Shown: piece by piece, positions 1 to 11,430 of the stretch
Position numbering within the stretch: the stretch's first letter is position 1
How the letters are laid out: each line of letters opens with the position of its first letter
NCBI GenBank assembly: GCA_035578175.1
Contig: JAQMRL010000003.1
Span: 55,660,672-55,724,671, forward strand
DNA length: 64,000 nucleotides
Origin: Catonia carolina
Lineage: Eukaryota > Arthropoda > Insecta > Hemiptera > Achilidae
Reading direction: 5' to 3'
Notes under the pieces: model-generated
Told to the model about the DNA's origin: nothing
Seen by the model: the letters and a program-made list of their open reading frames with translations, nothing else
Database searches by the model: none
Translations under genes and position numbers: made by a program

Positions 1-285
1 ATTTAACGCAAATTCTCTCATGGATGCAACATGCAACAAACAAAAAATTATTGAAGATTGAGATTCTCAGCACTGTCAATAGAAGAAAAAAGTCGTACTT
101 AGGTCACATCATGAGTGGAGGAAAATACGAAGGAAAAAGGTCCTAGCCGAAGATGAACAACCCGGCTGAAAAACCGGTAACAATGTACTGGTCTCACAAA
201 AATGGACCTTTTTCGATCAGTAGTAGATAGGGTTAGATAGACTGGGATGATCGCCAACAACCACTGAGAATGTGGGACAAGACTT
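1..285 (+). mobile_element. LINE fragment, C-terminal end (family A)
   Basis: Frame-broken translation reads RKKSYLGHIMSGGKYE and then LFRSVVDRVR followed by TGMIAN. This parallels the C-terminal end of the reverse transcriptase copy at 49619-50727 (EYLGHIMRNQGRYE and LFRSATNKVIIARMIAN). Several stops and frame shifts show it is dead. The left end runs off the window. Confidence 0.75.
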
Positions 286-289
286 TTTT

Positions 290-910
290 CCATCCAATTT
301 GTTTACCAAGCGAACTTTTTATTTTTCAAACAGTTGTTGACAGGTTATGATTTATGAATGAATTTCAGAGTTTTATGCCATCAAACATTTACTTTAGAAA
401 TACTGGGTCTTTTCTGTTATTCCTCCCACCACCATTACAATTTGCCACATTTTGGGAATATTTCGTATGTATTCTTACAGTATTTTAAACGATAAAAACG
501 GGAAAAATATTTAAAAAATCCTACACCAATATTCTTTAAGTTACGGTTACATAAAGGAAGGGTAAATACATTTACGTATACAATGTAAAATTCATTATAC
601 ATATCAATCCTACACCAATATTCTTTAAGTTACGGTTAAAATATAGGTAGGTAAATTAATGTCATTCAATTAATTTAAATATTATTAAATAATTTAATAA
701 CTTTTAATAAATAGTTGAAAAATAAACTTAAAAGATATTGATGTAGGAATTTTTTAAATATTTTTTCCCCGTTTTTATCGTTAAAAATACTGTAAGATTA
801 CATACGAAATATTCACAAAATGTGACAAATTATGCTGGAGAGGTAAAAGACCAGAAAAACTAACCACATTCCCGAACTTAAGGATTACAAAAGCATTCAT
901 TAGAAAATCA
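290..910. repeat. Dispersed repeat interrupted by the foldback element
   Basis: The stretch at 290-403 and again 860-910 resembles 1745-1895 (shared TTGTTTACCAAGCG, a similar TTTCAAACA block, then GGATTACAA). The second copy is continuous and this one is split by the foldback at about 404-856, so the foldback inserted into this older repeat. The family is not recognised. Confidence 0.55.
404..856. mobile_element. Foldback element with ~130-140 bp inverted arms
   Basis: The left arm (404-545) and the right arm (725-856) are near-perfect reverse complements over most of their length; for example ATATTTCGTATGTA in the left arm is answered by TACATACGAAATAT in the right. The loop holds a direct duplication of about 45 bp (about 514-558 and 605-650), starting ATCCTACACCAATATTC. 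There is no coding capacity. The RNA would form a long hairpin. Exact target duplication is not clear. Confidence 0.8.
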
Positions 911-2530
911 AAATATCTTAGTAATACAAAACACCGAATATGGAAATCGATTAATAAAGTAAATCTGAATAAACAGATGACTTATATCAGGTAGGTGAAC
1001 ATATCTAGTTTGGTGTTCGTAAGTGGGTGGTTTATTTACTAGTTAAATCACACTGAAATCATTCGATATTAAGGTACGTAAAAAAATAGGCGTATTACAT
1101 AATAACTGAAATGATCACGCTAGCCAATATATTCGTAGTAATCACTATTATATCCCTTGTTTACTTAATAGCCTACCTTGAAGGGACTTAATAGATGGAA
1201 ATTGTGCTGTATTTTCAATCCAACCGATCAATGAGTTTTATTGCTTCACTAGATTATTACCGAACTACACACACAACCGCGAATAAATATTGGGACTATT
1301 ACATTACACAACTAATCATAACAAAAATGATGTCATTTCCGTCCGACAAGGCCTTCATGTTATTTCCCTTCTTTCCACGAGAGAGGAGAGAGGGGGTCGT
1401 ACAGCTCATCAAATATATTGGAGTGAAATTGGGGGAAGTTAATATGGTACCCAAACAAAAATACAATTAGTTATCGATCAATTTTAATATCAGAATTTCG
1501 ATATCGTGGAATAAAGCCACGTTAAAAAGACTTTCTAAATATTTTATACTTTGTTTTTAATCAGTAAATGTACACGACATTATTACATTTACCTAGAAAA
1601 TTCAGAACGTTAATATTATGTCAAGGTTGTAGTGCCCAATACACGACATTTTATAAAGTGAAATGGGACGAACACCAAGGATGTTTTACCTAAAAATTAC
1701 TCAAACGCCTGATGAATAAATGGGAAAGCACACACGTCTACCATCCTAATTGTTTACCAAGCGCGAAAACTTTTCAAACAATTTTTTAACTGTTAGTTTA
1801 TGATTTAAGGGTGATCTTCAGGTTTTTTCTTCCATTAAAAATTTACTTAAAAAACACTTACTCCCGAGATTATGGATTACAACAGCTCATCGAGTAAATT
1901 TTATGAACCTACACTGTCAGACAATCCCCCAACGTTTTTACGTTTTATTAAAAAATTAACCTACTTTGAATAAAATTACATAGTACATCAATCAGAAAAT
2001 ACATTTCTCCAATAATTTTCCGACAAAACGGTGGTGTTCTTATTCTTCTACCATTTGAGGATTACATCCAGGACCTCTTCCCGCATACACCTGGCCACGG
2101 TCACCCCGGATCACACTCCAATTGGCTCGTAACGTTTGGTCACTCTAGAAATCCTACGTGGAGACATTATTATTATAAATAAACCACCCATTTCCGGTGG
2201 TAACTCATAAAACTGCCTCCTTAAGGGAAGTCTGACTCAAAAAAATGATCGATTTTAAGGTTTTAACTGTGTTTGACAGTTTGAAATTAGCGCTTTCCAA
2301 TGGTACCAAAATCACGTTTCTACGACAACTAAAAATTCTACGACAACTAGAAATATTTTTTGTTTTTATATAAAAAAAAACATGTCATGTTAAAATTTTC
2401 CCGTTTTCGTAAAAAAGTCATATTGTATACACGATTTTTAGTTATTTTGTCACTAATTTTTATGAATTTTTTTTAGTATTTCTCTTTTAATCTAGAAGGC
2501 ACTTTTGTTTGTAAGTTTAAGATTATGCAA
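911..2530. other. No recognised gene; old repeat copy at 1745-1895
   Basis: Apart from the second copy of the repeat interrupted at 290-910, I see nothing supportable. A 91-codon open frame at 1195-1470 lacks recognisable motifs. Confidence 0.5.
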
Positions 2531-2547
2531 TTTACGTTGCATAAATT

Positions 2548-2626
2548 ACTAAGTGCATTTCTGCTCGATAAGAGCAGGAAAAACGTACTTAGTGCATTTC
2601 TGCTCGATACGAGCAGAATTTCTTAA
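2548..2626. repeat. Tandem duplication of a ~39 bp unit with a palindrome
   Basis: The unit CTAAGTGCATTTCTGCTCGA is present twice back to back (the second beginning ACTTAGTGC at 2588). Each unit contains CTGCTC separated by a few bases from GAGCAG, a short hairpin. Confidence 0.7.
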
Positions 2627-2814
2627 AAATTTCAGTTTTTGGAGTAGGCATTCACGGAAAAATTTATAAAAAATTAAAAATCTATATATTTCAAAATGAC
2701 TCCGTCTATCTGTCAGGAACATATCAAAAAAATTAAAATTTGAAGATTTTCTGGCCGTAGACAACGGATAAAACGGGTCAAACATTAACATGGGCTAAGA
2801 TAGCAGTTCCGATT

Positions 2815-3290
2815 CTTCTTAAACGAACCGAGATCTAATTCTCGCCACATATCCTCATTTCTGAACCGACCCAGTCGTTTGTCTACTAAAGCCTTCTCAA
2901 AAAGCGCATTTCTGCAGATTGGATGGAATTCTCATACTTCTTTCTTTAATACCCAGGCCTCACTGCCATATCCCAATGTTCGGACAGCCACTGTCCTACA
3001 AAATTTTATAAATGTCAGTACTTTTCCTTTTAAATGCCGACGTAGTTTACCACAACTTCCATTAAACTTCTGTATTTTCGTCGAACATCATTGTCCTCTT
3101 AATTTATGACATCACATCCGAAATACACAACAAGACTGGCTCCAAAATTACTCCAACAGCCATTACCTTTGCCTTGACTGGATATTTCCCTCGAAAGAGC
3201 ATCACTTTCATTCTATTTTTTTTTACTACAACTTTTCAAATTAAACTGACGATATACATCAAAAAACCTAAAAAGGGTCCTGACTATCCT
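2815..3290 (-). mobile_element. Decayed LINE 3' fragment (family B)
   Basis: In mixed minus-strand frames it reads YGSEAWVLKKE, then AEMRFLRRL and NEDMWREL. This corresponds to the better-preserved fragment at 61142-61687 ([29 protein letters not shown]). Many stops and shifts; no function expected. Confidence 0.65.
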
Positions 3291-3298
3291 GAATAATA

Positions 3299-3920
3299 AC
3301 TACCATCAACGTAATCACTAAATTTAAAAGAATACATTAAAGTTAAAAATCAAGATAGAAAGGAGTAACCATCAACAAGGCTTCCGAGTTTGCATAGTTG
3401 CAAATAACACCTTACTTATCAATAACTTTAATTACTTTTAACAAAAAATAATTACTAATATTGATAATACTAAACGTAGAGAAATCGGCCGTTGCTGATC
3501 TACCAACACCTTTACCATCTACCGCCTGATAACGAAAATTAGGACAAAATAAATTATTACTTATACTGAATGTACTTCGTCTATAAGTCATTCACCTACA
3601 AGTCAGCAGCAACTCATGAAGACAAAGCAACTGACTTCTCTGTAGAAATATATTACAAATTCAAGTTAAAGTGCACTTAATTGGAATAATTACAGGAACA
3701 CTATTAATATGAAATAAAACTAGTTTTAAACCGGATATTTTAAAATAACATTACACTGCAGTTCATAAATAACCAGCAATAGCGAACTAGCCTGCAAGTA
3801 ACAATGGCGTGGTTATTAGACAAAAAATATAATAAAAATGGCGAGTCCGTTAAGGAAATCTCAAAAAAACTAGAAATAGTTGTACACAATTTTAAAAAGA
3901 TACAATTTGTATTTCATGTT
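3299..3920. other. No gene seen
   Basis: AT-rich sequence without a recognisable gene or repeat. Confidence 0.4.
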
Positions 3921-3924
3921 TGTT

Positions 3925-3998
3925 CAAAATTGTCTGTTGTTAGGTCATCAGCCGAAAAGGTCGTTTGAACCACAAGAGGCTTTACTAAGTGAAACAAG
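3925..3998 (-). mobile_element. R1 repeat, 3'-end fragment
   Basis: Contains TTAGGTCATCAGCCGAAAAG, the reverse complement of the R1 3' tail, followed by about 50 bp of R1 body. This is a short truncated copy. Confidence 0.8.
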
Positions 3999-3999
3999 G

Positions 4000-5070
4000 A
4001 AAGACTCTGTTTAAATTGTGTTTATAAGTGGAAAATTGATTACCACGGAGTCAAAATTAATTACTTCTAAACGATATTCACAGTGAAGATCGGAGCCCTC
4101 TTACAAGCTCATAAAGTCCTCATTTAATCCTAACTTTTCTTACACTGCATGTTATCAATTTATCATCAAATGGAGGGAAATCTACTTTAAGACACAAACA
4201 ATACGACTAAGGTATCAAATAAGTCGTTAAAAAAAATCAGAAATAATTTTAATAAAACTGGAATAAACCGAGAAAACATAATTGGGCTGAAACAGATTCA
4301 GAGAACTGATTACTGACTTCAAGGGCTTCCAAAAAGACAACAACAGAACGGAACAACAACAGAAAGGAAGGAAGGAGACACCTACACTGAAAGAATACGG
4401 AGTGTGGGCTCCAAAAAGATGTTCCAGAAATGTTTTCAGTTGCTTTCTGTGGTCTCAATAGGTCCCACTACGAAAAACAGAGAAACCCAATTACGGATTT
4501 TTTTTATACCTACATTAAGCATAAGCATCATAATGACAGAGAATTTACGGCCGTTCTTATCCACTAGTGCAGGGAATTTACAGCGGCTTTCAAATAAAAT
4601 GAAACCATATTATTTTCACGGTTCATGGATCCCAGGCAGAATATTAAGCAAACGGCCCTTTTCACAGCCACTTACTTAATAAGGTTTCACAAAATCACTA
4701 GATGTTGTCACCAACCGGTGACATTAGTTTTTAAAGTTAAACAAAGACTAAGGCGAAAAATTCTGTGAATTAGTTGGATTAAAAATCGGATCTACTGTTT
4801 AAAGGTAAAGTTCGGAAAAACTAAAATTACAACACGTAGCAGCGTTCGGGCCAGTCCTGTTAATTACGCGGTACAAACTCTTAACTGTTAAGTTATTCTG
4901 AATGAGGATGCAACCTTGTTATGAGATTGCGACAATCAGCATTTTTGTTCACACATTAACAAACACTATTTGATACCCCCCCCCCGTTCAAATTAATTAC
5001 AATTGCACATCAATAACCCAGAAAAATGCAGAGATTAAAGTGGGCGGTTATCGACAACTCGTATATTATC
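4000..5070. other. No gene seen; poly-C run near 4976
   Basis: No recognisable coding sequence. A run of about 11 cytosines lies at 4975-4986. Open frames at 4249-4679 show no family motifs. Confidence 0.4.
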
Positions 5071-5073
5071 TAG

Positions 5074-5285
5074 TCGGCCCGTAGGTGTAGTGGTCAGCGC
5101 AACTGGTTTCTACACCACAGAATCCGGATTCGATTTCCGATCATATCTGGAATTTTTTGTCGCTCATTTTTGACCGTCCCGTGGTGTAGTGGTCAGCGCA
5201 ATGGGGTTCTACGCCAAGGGTCCTGGAACCGATTACCGCCCAGGTATGAGGTTCTTCATTACACTTCATCGTCTGTATTAATGTG
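5074..5285 (+). mobile_element. Two adjacent tRNA-headed SINEs (SINE-3 type)
   Basis: Two successive heads carry GTGTAGTGGTCAGCGCAA (5094 and 5184), an RNA polymerase III A-box-like motif, followed by degenerate B boxes (GGATTCGATTTCC in the first). The second ends with the CATCGTCTGTATTA body typical of this SINE type in the window. Both are degenerate. Confidence 0.8.
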
Positions 5286-5552
5286 CAAAACATAGTAGAA
5301 CCAATAAAAAACAAGTATATTTTCCACTAAAAAATGAAATAAAACAAACTATGTGACAACAGGTTTTGCAAAGAAGATTTTTTGTTCATTCAAACCATTT
5401 ACATGCATCAACTATACTCTTTTCATAATGTTATAAAATAGATTTATTCAGATATTTACTTCAAACCAATACTTTTTTATAGATTTAATAATTTAAGGTA
5501 TTATAGATTAACAGCGGCCGCTTCTTTCATTCAATACATCATGCATATGTGT

Positions 5553-5950
5553 TTAGTTGTTTAGGTCATCAGCTGAAAGGCTGGTTTGAACCTCTAAAGG
5601 CTAAGTAAAACAACGAGTGAGGTGGTTCACCAATTGCCTTCATCACTGAGTGGAAAAATATGCTTATCAGCATGCCAGGCTCACTGGAAAAGCATCTACT
5701 TTCCACCCAGCCACGTGTGAATGACAAATTCACTTTATTCACCACAGGATCTGGGTGTATAAGGAAATTCATTTACTCTCAGGAGAGATTGCTGTGACTA
5801 CAGTCTTTTAAACCTCTAATCCGTCAGTTCTTAAATGCTTCAGTCATATAAATGGCTGAACATGTGATAACAGAACTATTTTTGTAGCCCTGGAACTATC
5901 AGATAGAGTGCAAATAAATTTATCACTCCACCTACCTGTTATGGTCAAAA
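5553..5950 (-). mobile_element. R1 repeat, near full length
   Basis: Starts with TTTAGGTCATCAGCTGAAAG (reverse complement of the hairpin tail) and runs to CACCTACCTGTTATGG, the other end of the family. Non-coding; the open frames over it are chance. Compare 18416-18692, 28157-28550, 29161-29485 and 35002-35754. Confidence 0.9.
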
Positions 5951-6437
5951 AGATTGCCTGTTTTTTTAAAGAAAATTTTACGATTAAATTGGATGAACAG
6001 AACACGCATCATGCATATAATTTTCATTTAACAATCCACAAAATTTTAAGATATAATAAAGTTAGCTTAAGTATATACAACAGAAATTAAGTACAATTCT
6101 ATTTATATACTTCTAAAAATTTAATTAGCGATTCAGTCATTACAATCAACATACCATTATGTTCGTAACAATAACCGTAACTTTTATGTCAATTATTTCA
6201 AGAATTCAAGGTAGAACGTAATTTACAATCAAACGCACAATAAAAAACAATTACTCAATAAATGCGTAATACTTAAATCTTAAAGACAAACTTACATTAA
6301 TTAATCCTTACGGCTTCCTTACAACAAGCGACAACTTAACATACCTGAAAAAAAAACAAAGAAAACAATTGTTTAAAATAAGATAATAAAAAAATATATA
6401 AGAGTTAAGTCATGTCAAGCGATAAATAAACAAATTG

Positions 6438-6596
6438 CCGGCCGCATTGGCGCAGTTGGTAACGTGCTCGCCTCTCATCATGCAGTCCTGTGTTCGAATC
6501 CCACTCAGGCACGGCATATTTTCATAAGTTACATCCCAACGTCGTCGCTAATGACCGTTGTAGTTGATGCGACGTTAAATAAATGAATTAAAAAAA
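6438..6596 (+). mobile_element. SINE-2, intact with 10-bp target duplication
   Basis: The head GGCCGCATTGGCGCAGTTGG plus TGTTCGAATCC gives A- and B-box-like Pol III promoter motifs. The body ends GTTGATGCGACGTTAAATAA then an A-rich tail. Direct repeats AAACAAATTG at 6428-6437 and 6597-6606 flank it. This is the best-defined SINE copy in the window. Confidence 0.92.
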
Positions 6597-6606
6597 AAAC
6601 AAATTG

Positions 6607-7857
6607 AATACGAAAACATGAGAATTTTCAATCTTTTACAAGACTGAAATACTATTAATTTTAACTCAAAAACTTTATTAAATTCAAATTTACTGTAGAA
6701 TTTCTACAATCAATTTATGGTACATAATATTTCAAAATTACAATACAGAATTTTAAGAAACTAACTCACATTCACGATTTCTAACCATTTATTTCTTCAA
6801 CGAACTATTCGAATTGCCAAACGAAACGTACTTGTACAGTTTTTCATGCACTATTCGACCTATATATGTGTAAAATACACAGGAAGATTCTTGCGGGACT
6901 TCACTCACTACTGCAGATAACAGGCCAGACAGATTGGAATGTAATCACTCTAAAATGTTAAAAATCTAAAAAAATAATTAATTAGTAGGTACTATACTAA
7001 GAACGGTAGATTTAGGCGGGTTGAGTGTACTCCATAGTACACTCTTTACAGTGTTACAAGTACACCGTTTTTACGTGTTAGATTAAATAAAAATAGTTTA
7101 TTCACTCTCTTTTTTCATTTACTGTATTTGTTATGTGTTGTATTTATTTATGTGTGTTTTATTTGTTGCAGTTTGATAATCTATTATTAATATAAATAAA
7201 GTATAATAGAATTGTAATGTAATTTACATCTTAGTTTTAATTTTCGTACGAAATATGAACTTTACAGGTAATAAAACATACGTACAGTAATCCTGTACAA
7301 TCAAATACGATAAGCTAACTTTTAAACAGGAAAATAGAACAAATTGAAATTTTTCTTCTTTTAATTTGAAATTTTTTTTAACGCTCACGTAGCAAATATA
7401 ATATGTGGCGAGGTGATGAAGTGGAGAAGTACACAGCAAACTCCCACCCGCCGAAATTTATCGCGCTTATTATAATAGGTACTTAATGAAAAAAAATGAT
7501 TAATTAATCTAAAAAACTGTGTTGTCCTTATGACAACCAACTTAGTACAACCGCGAAAAATAAGCAATGCTAGGACTCTAGGTATCTGCTTAACTAAAAT
7601 TGCAAAATACTTTGCAAGTTAATTTCCAACGAACGATTCATATCATTATGTTGGTCTTCCTCCCACCAAGTAATTCTAACACTTGTGTTAGTAACATGAA
7701 AACGATGTCCTGAAGGGATTATTCGGAATTGAAGGAATACATAATAGAAAACAGAAGAAAGTCCCGGAAAACTGGGATAATAACCCTACAGGTATAATAC
7801 ACCTAGAATGCTTCAAATTAAAAATACTGCTGAAAAAAGTATATCTTTGTTGCCATA
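6607..7857. other. No gene seen
   Basis: AT-rich. A small inverted repeat (GAGTGTACTCCATAGTACACTC) surrounds 7023-7044. No recognisable coding sequence. Confidence 0.4.
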
Positions 7858-8033
7858 TTTTTTTTAAAATGTAAAGTCGCATTAACAACTTGGTTATTAG
7901 CAGCTACGGTGGATAATGTGACTGTAACTGTGGAATTTGACTTCAGAAAATTTCCACGCCCTGGCCGGGAATCGAATCCGGAACCTCCGCGAAGTAGGCT
8001 AACGCGCTAACACCACTACGCTAAGGAGGCGCC
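7858..8033 (-). mobile_element. SINE-1, minus orientation
   Basis: Reverse complement shows GGCGCCTCCTTAGCGTAGTG, then a B box GGATTCGATTCCCGGCCAGG, and ends with an A-rich tail (the T run at 7858-7864). SINE-1 is the commonest tRNA-like SINE here. Confidence 0.9.
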
Positions 8034-8153
8034 CACCATCAATTTTATTTATCACTGAAATGAAATTTCTATTTAAACAGCAAGAGCTGACTCGTTTAAC
8101 TCAAGCTCGTATAACGTAAATTTAATAACAAATGAAACGACTTCGAGTCCCCC

Positions 8154-9071
8154 CCACGGTTACTATACTAGACGGTAGCGGTCACGCGCAGCTGCTGTGA
8201 GATATAAGATGACGTAACTGGTCCCCAACAACTCGGCCGATGCGTAGTGACTAGGATTTTTGCACTGTTTTTACAAACATAGCGGTTTAGGTATGTTTAC
8301 ACGGGAAATCGATTTAAATTTAATAATTCTTCGGTTGCAGCCTGAAGTTTTTCTCTAAGTAACTTGTTTTCTTCTTTTAATTCGACGCTTTTACGTTTGA
8401 AGAGATCAGTTTCGTCTGAATGCGCAAAATTTAAATTTGGCGGTGTTTCATTAAAAAGAGGCCTACCTTCCTATACGGCTATCCCTTCATTTTGTGAACT
8501 GCCTGTGTTGTAAGTGGATGATGAGTTTAAGATATCATAAACTTCCTTACGAGCGTATCGTTTGTCTGCTCCAATTTTACGTTCACTAGAAGTCGGGTTT
8601 ACCGGACGTTTAACGGCACTACAAATCGACAAATTTAAATTTGGGACTGAATTCGTCTTTAAGAAACGTTTAAATGGAAGATGTAGCAACTCAGACTTTA
8701 AATAGCGTACATAATCCGATTCTCCGAAATGTACTTAACACACGCGACCACTAACAGCAGAAAATAAATCGGCCCGCTTACACGCATTTATCCACTTCAA
8801 TCTAGTTTCAATAGCCTTAGGAAAACGGTGAAACGTATAATTCCAAACTTCTTTTGGTTCTATCGTGATTAGAACACCCGGCAATCGCACAACACACCAT
8901 TATTAAAGATACGTAAAGTATTACAGACCATATTAAGACTAGTTAACACTGTGTTGACAGACACCGTACGCATCGTGCGTCGCCTGTCGTTGGTGACCAG
9001 TGACGTCAGGGGGCGGGGCTTGTCACTGCGCACATTGTTGATAATTCCTACCGCCTAGTAAAGTAACCGTG
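8154..9071 (-). mobile_element. Decayed P-like element (THAP + coiled coil)
   Basis: Terminal inverted repeats lie at 8154-8178 and 9048-9071 (CACGGTTACT, then TACTAG, then CGGTAG). They are flanked by the 8-bp direct repeat AGTCCCCC at 8146-8153 and 9072-9079. Subterminal inverted repeats at 8210-8232 and 8986-9008 share TGACGT and ACTGGTC. Eight-bp duplications and subterminal repeats are known for P elements. The 918-bp body on the minus strand encodes remains of a THAP DNA-binding domain and a coiled coil, with no catalytic part, so it is an internally deleted, non-autonomous copy. Confidence 0.85.
8297..8900 (-). pseudogene. P-like transposase N-terminus, broken THAP domain
   Basis: From ATG at 8900 the frame reads MVCCAIAGCSNHDRTKRS, then a frameshift and FHRFPKAIETRLKWINACK, then GRVC-stop-VHF, then PFKRFLKTNSVPNLNL. 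The C-x4-C, RxxW, C-x2-H and the late proline match the zinc-coordinating C2CH THAP module, the DNA-binding domain of P-element transposases. Downstream, FKRKSVELKEENKLLREKLQ is a clear coiled coil, the position of the leucine zipper in P transposase. At least one frameshift and one stop in the zinc site make it inactive. The gene ends at 8297 without GTPase or catalytic regions. Confidence 0.82.
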
Positions 9072-9079
9072 AGTCCCCC

Positions 9080-10690
9080 ACAAAAATCTAGAACAAGTTA
9101 AAACTCATCTACTACTTCAAGCAATAATAAACAATGAATAAAAAACAAACTAAAAGACCAATTACCAGAGAAAAAAGTACTAAATTTCACACGAGCCTAT
9201 AATAAACTTTACAACAAAAAAATGTTCTAAAACGTTTTTAGACCTGAAAGTAAGACAAGACAACAAATATATGTTTATTGTAAAAATTATCAAAGAATAC
9301 TAATTTACAATACAAATGTATTATGTGCAAAGATAGAGGAAACCTTAAAAAGGAAATAAGGTAAACAATGAGAATTACAAATCTCGATAACAGGGCAACT
9401 TACAACACAAAACACAAACAATTGCATTATTTATTTATTATTTTCAAATGACCTACATCTTTTACGTTAATAAGTAAATGTAGCGTGTTATAATAACATG
9501 AATAAAATTTATTAATAACATCTCTCAGCTACCAACCGTCAAACTTGCTCCGAATGACTACTGGACTGTACTTGATGAGTAAACGGTCGGGTGGAGGAAG
9601 ATGATTCGATTCCGTTCTAAATTGCTTTCCGGTTATTACATTATTTAACAAAATTAAAAACGAAAGAAAATAAAAATTTATGCACTACAACATAATGACA
9701 ATGCAAAGAATTTTATAGCATTAAAAAAATATCATTTAAAGAAAAGAAAAGAAAAGTCGTAAAGTAGTTCGTAATCAGCATAAATCTAAAATTAAGGCAC
9801 AAAAAGTGAGAGGGAAACCCACAAGTTTAGAACTGGTCATCAATAATACTAATTGGACAGTAAATATAACCAAAAATTAACCGGGGCGGCGTCGTATTCT
9901 TTTAAAAAGGCACAACTTTTCCATCGTGTCATTCTCACCCGCCAACTTTCAACCAATCTGACTAGTTCTTCATTGCGAGGACATAAGTTGGTAGAACCTT
10001 GTGAAGTGAGAGTAGGGGTTTTATAGGTTGGTCAGCCTGGTGGTTGAAAATTTGGGAGGGCAACTCAAGGAGCCAGAAGCAGTGAACGTTGGGAGGCTAG
10101 GGAAAAGGAAAGAATTAAAATTAATTATTTAATGCAAATAAATTTTTTTTTAATGGTTCCATGTTATTTAATTTTTGTAATCTGAAGAATATCGGTCACA
10201 ATTACCTCGGTTAGGTATGGAGTAAATACTGTATGTATTTGGTTTGCATTAAATCAATAAAATTAATAAATATTATTTATTTTCCAGCGACCCTTTGCGG
10301 GAAGCAATTACCGCAATACAGTTAATTAATAATTTACGCAAAAAATACATAATTACTTCAGCATTACACACGCTATCATAGATAAAATAACGAAGCCACT
10401 ATACATTTCCTAATGGTGCCTAAAATTTTTATACAGTTTTATATTGTACCGGATTCCTTATAAAAATAAGTTTAAAACACAACTACAAATTTAAAAATTT
10501 AATACATAGATAACTGTGAACGGAAAAAGGCAGAGCCCATTCGAAACAAATAGATTGATTTTGACGAAGTGGAATGACCCCGTAATTTTGGAAAAATTAA
10601 GAAATCATTGGAACGAAATATTATTGAATTCTGTTTTGTCAGGAATCAGCCGAAACCTAAAGCCCTTTTAAAATTTTCATGTTACACCTC
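9080..10690. other. No gene seen
   Basis: AT-rich. An imperfect inverted repeat with TTTCAACCA and TGGTTGAAAA lies at about 9943-10060. No coding motif recognised. Confidence 0.4.
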
Positions 10691-11192
10691 TTAAAACTTT
10701 CATTCGTCTAACATTCAAACATCTAAACGTCAAACATAACGGCCAAACCGTAAACCTTCAAACTTTAAACATAATACGTTTAAACCTCAACCACAAGACT
10801 TGAAATTTCCAACTGTCAATCTTCCAAAAGCAAACTTCAAAGCAACCCGAAACGTTCAAAACTCACATTTTAAAATTTCAAACCTGTGTATTAAAACTTT
10901 ACACGTTAAAAATTTAACATTTGAAACGTAAAACTTATAAACATCAAACCTCAACCTGAAAAGTAAAATATCTTCAAACCTCAGACTTCAAAATTTGAAA
11001 CTTAGAACATCAATCCGAAACTATTAAAACTCAAATTTTTGAACGTAAAAATTTGAAACTTCAAAACGTCAACCATTGAAACTCCGAACCTCTCAACGCC
11101 AAACCTGAAGCTGAAACGTATCTAGATTAAACCTTTAACATTTTAATTTCAAATTAAAAATTTTGAAACTTTAACCTCAACTTACAAACTTC
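10690..11192. repeat. Degenerate short-period array of AAAC words
   Basis: About 500 bp in which the word AAAC (often TTCAAAC or TAAAC) recurs every 7-8 bases or multiples of it, as in CAAACATCTAAACGTCAAAC. It looks like a decayed minisatellite of a 7-8 bp unit on the plus strand. It abuts the GC-hairpin repeat at 11193. Confidence 0.75.
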
Positions 11193-11430
11193 AAACTAAC
11201 TATTCTTATCCACCTAACCCCTTTGATCCAACTTCACGCAATGGCAAAGTGCGTGCGCCGAGCGCACGCACTGCTCTGTTTCTGATGCACGTGTAATTCA
11301 GATCCACCTAACCCCTTCGGCGAACGAACTTCACCCTATGACAAATTCGTTCACAATTCTGATCCACCTACCCCTCTGATGCGAGACACGGATTCGCGCC
11401 GCTGGAGTGGCGAGTTCAATCAATAAAATC
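11193..11430 (+). repeat. Repeat X, copy 1 (GC-rich hairpins)
   Basis: Shares with 16419-16647 the ordered blocks CCACCTAACCCC, CGAACTTCACCCTATG, GATCCACCTACCCCT, GATGCGAGACACG and GCCGCTGGAGTGGCGAGTT. Internally the CCACCTAACCCC + ACTTCAC module is repeated. A strong palindrome GTGCGTGCGC-cga-GCGCACGCAC lies at about 11249-11271. The family is not recognised. Confidence 0.8.

Noticed and set aside
1195..1470. 91-codon open frame starting with ATG
   Set aside because: No motif or similarity recognised; composition like the surrounding sequence.
5569..5772. 67-codon minus-strand frame
   Set aside because: Lies inside an R1 repeat; other copies have no matching frame.
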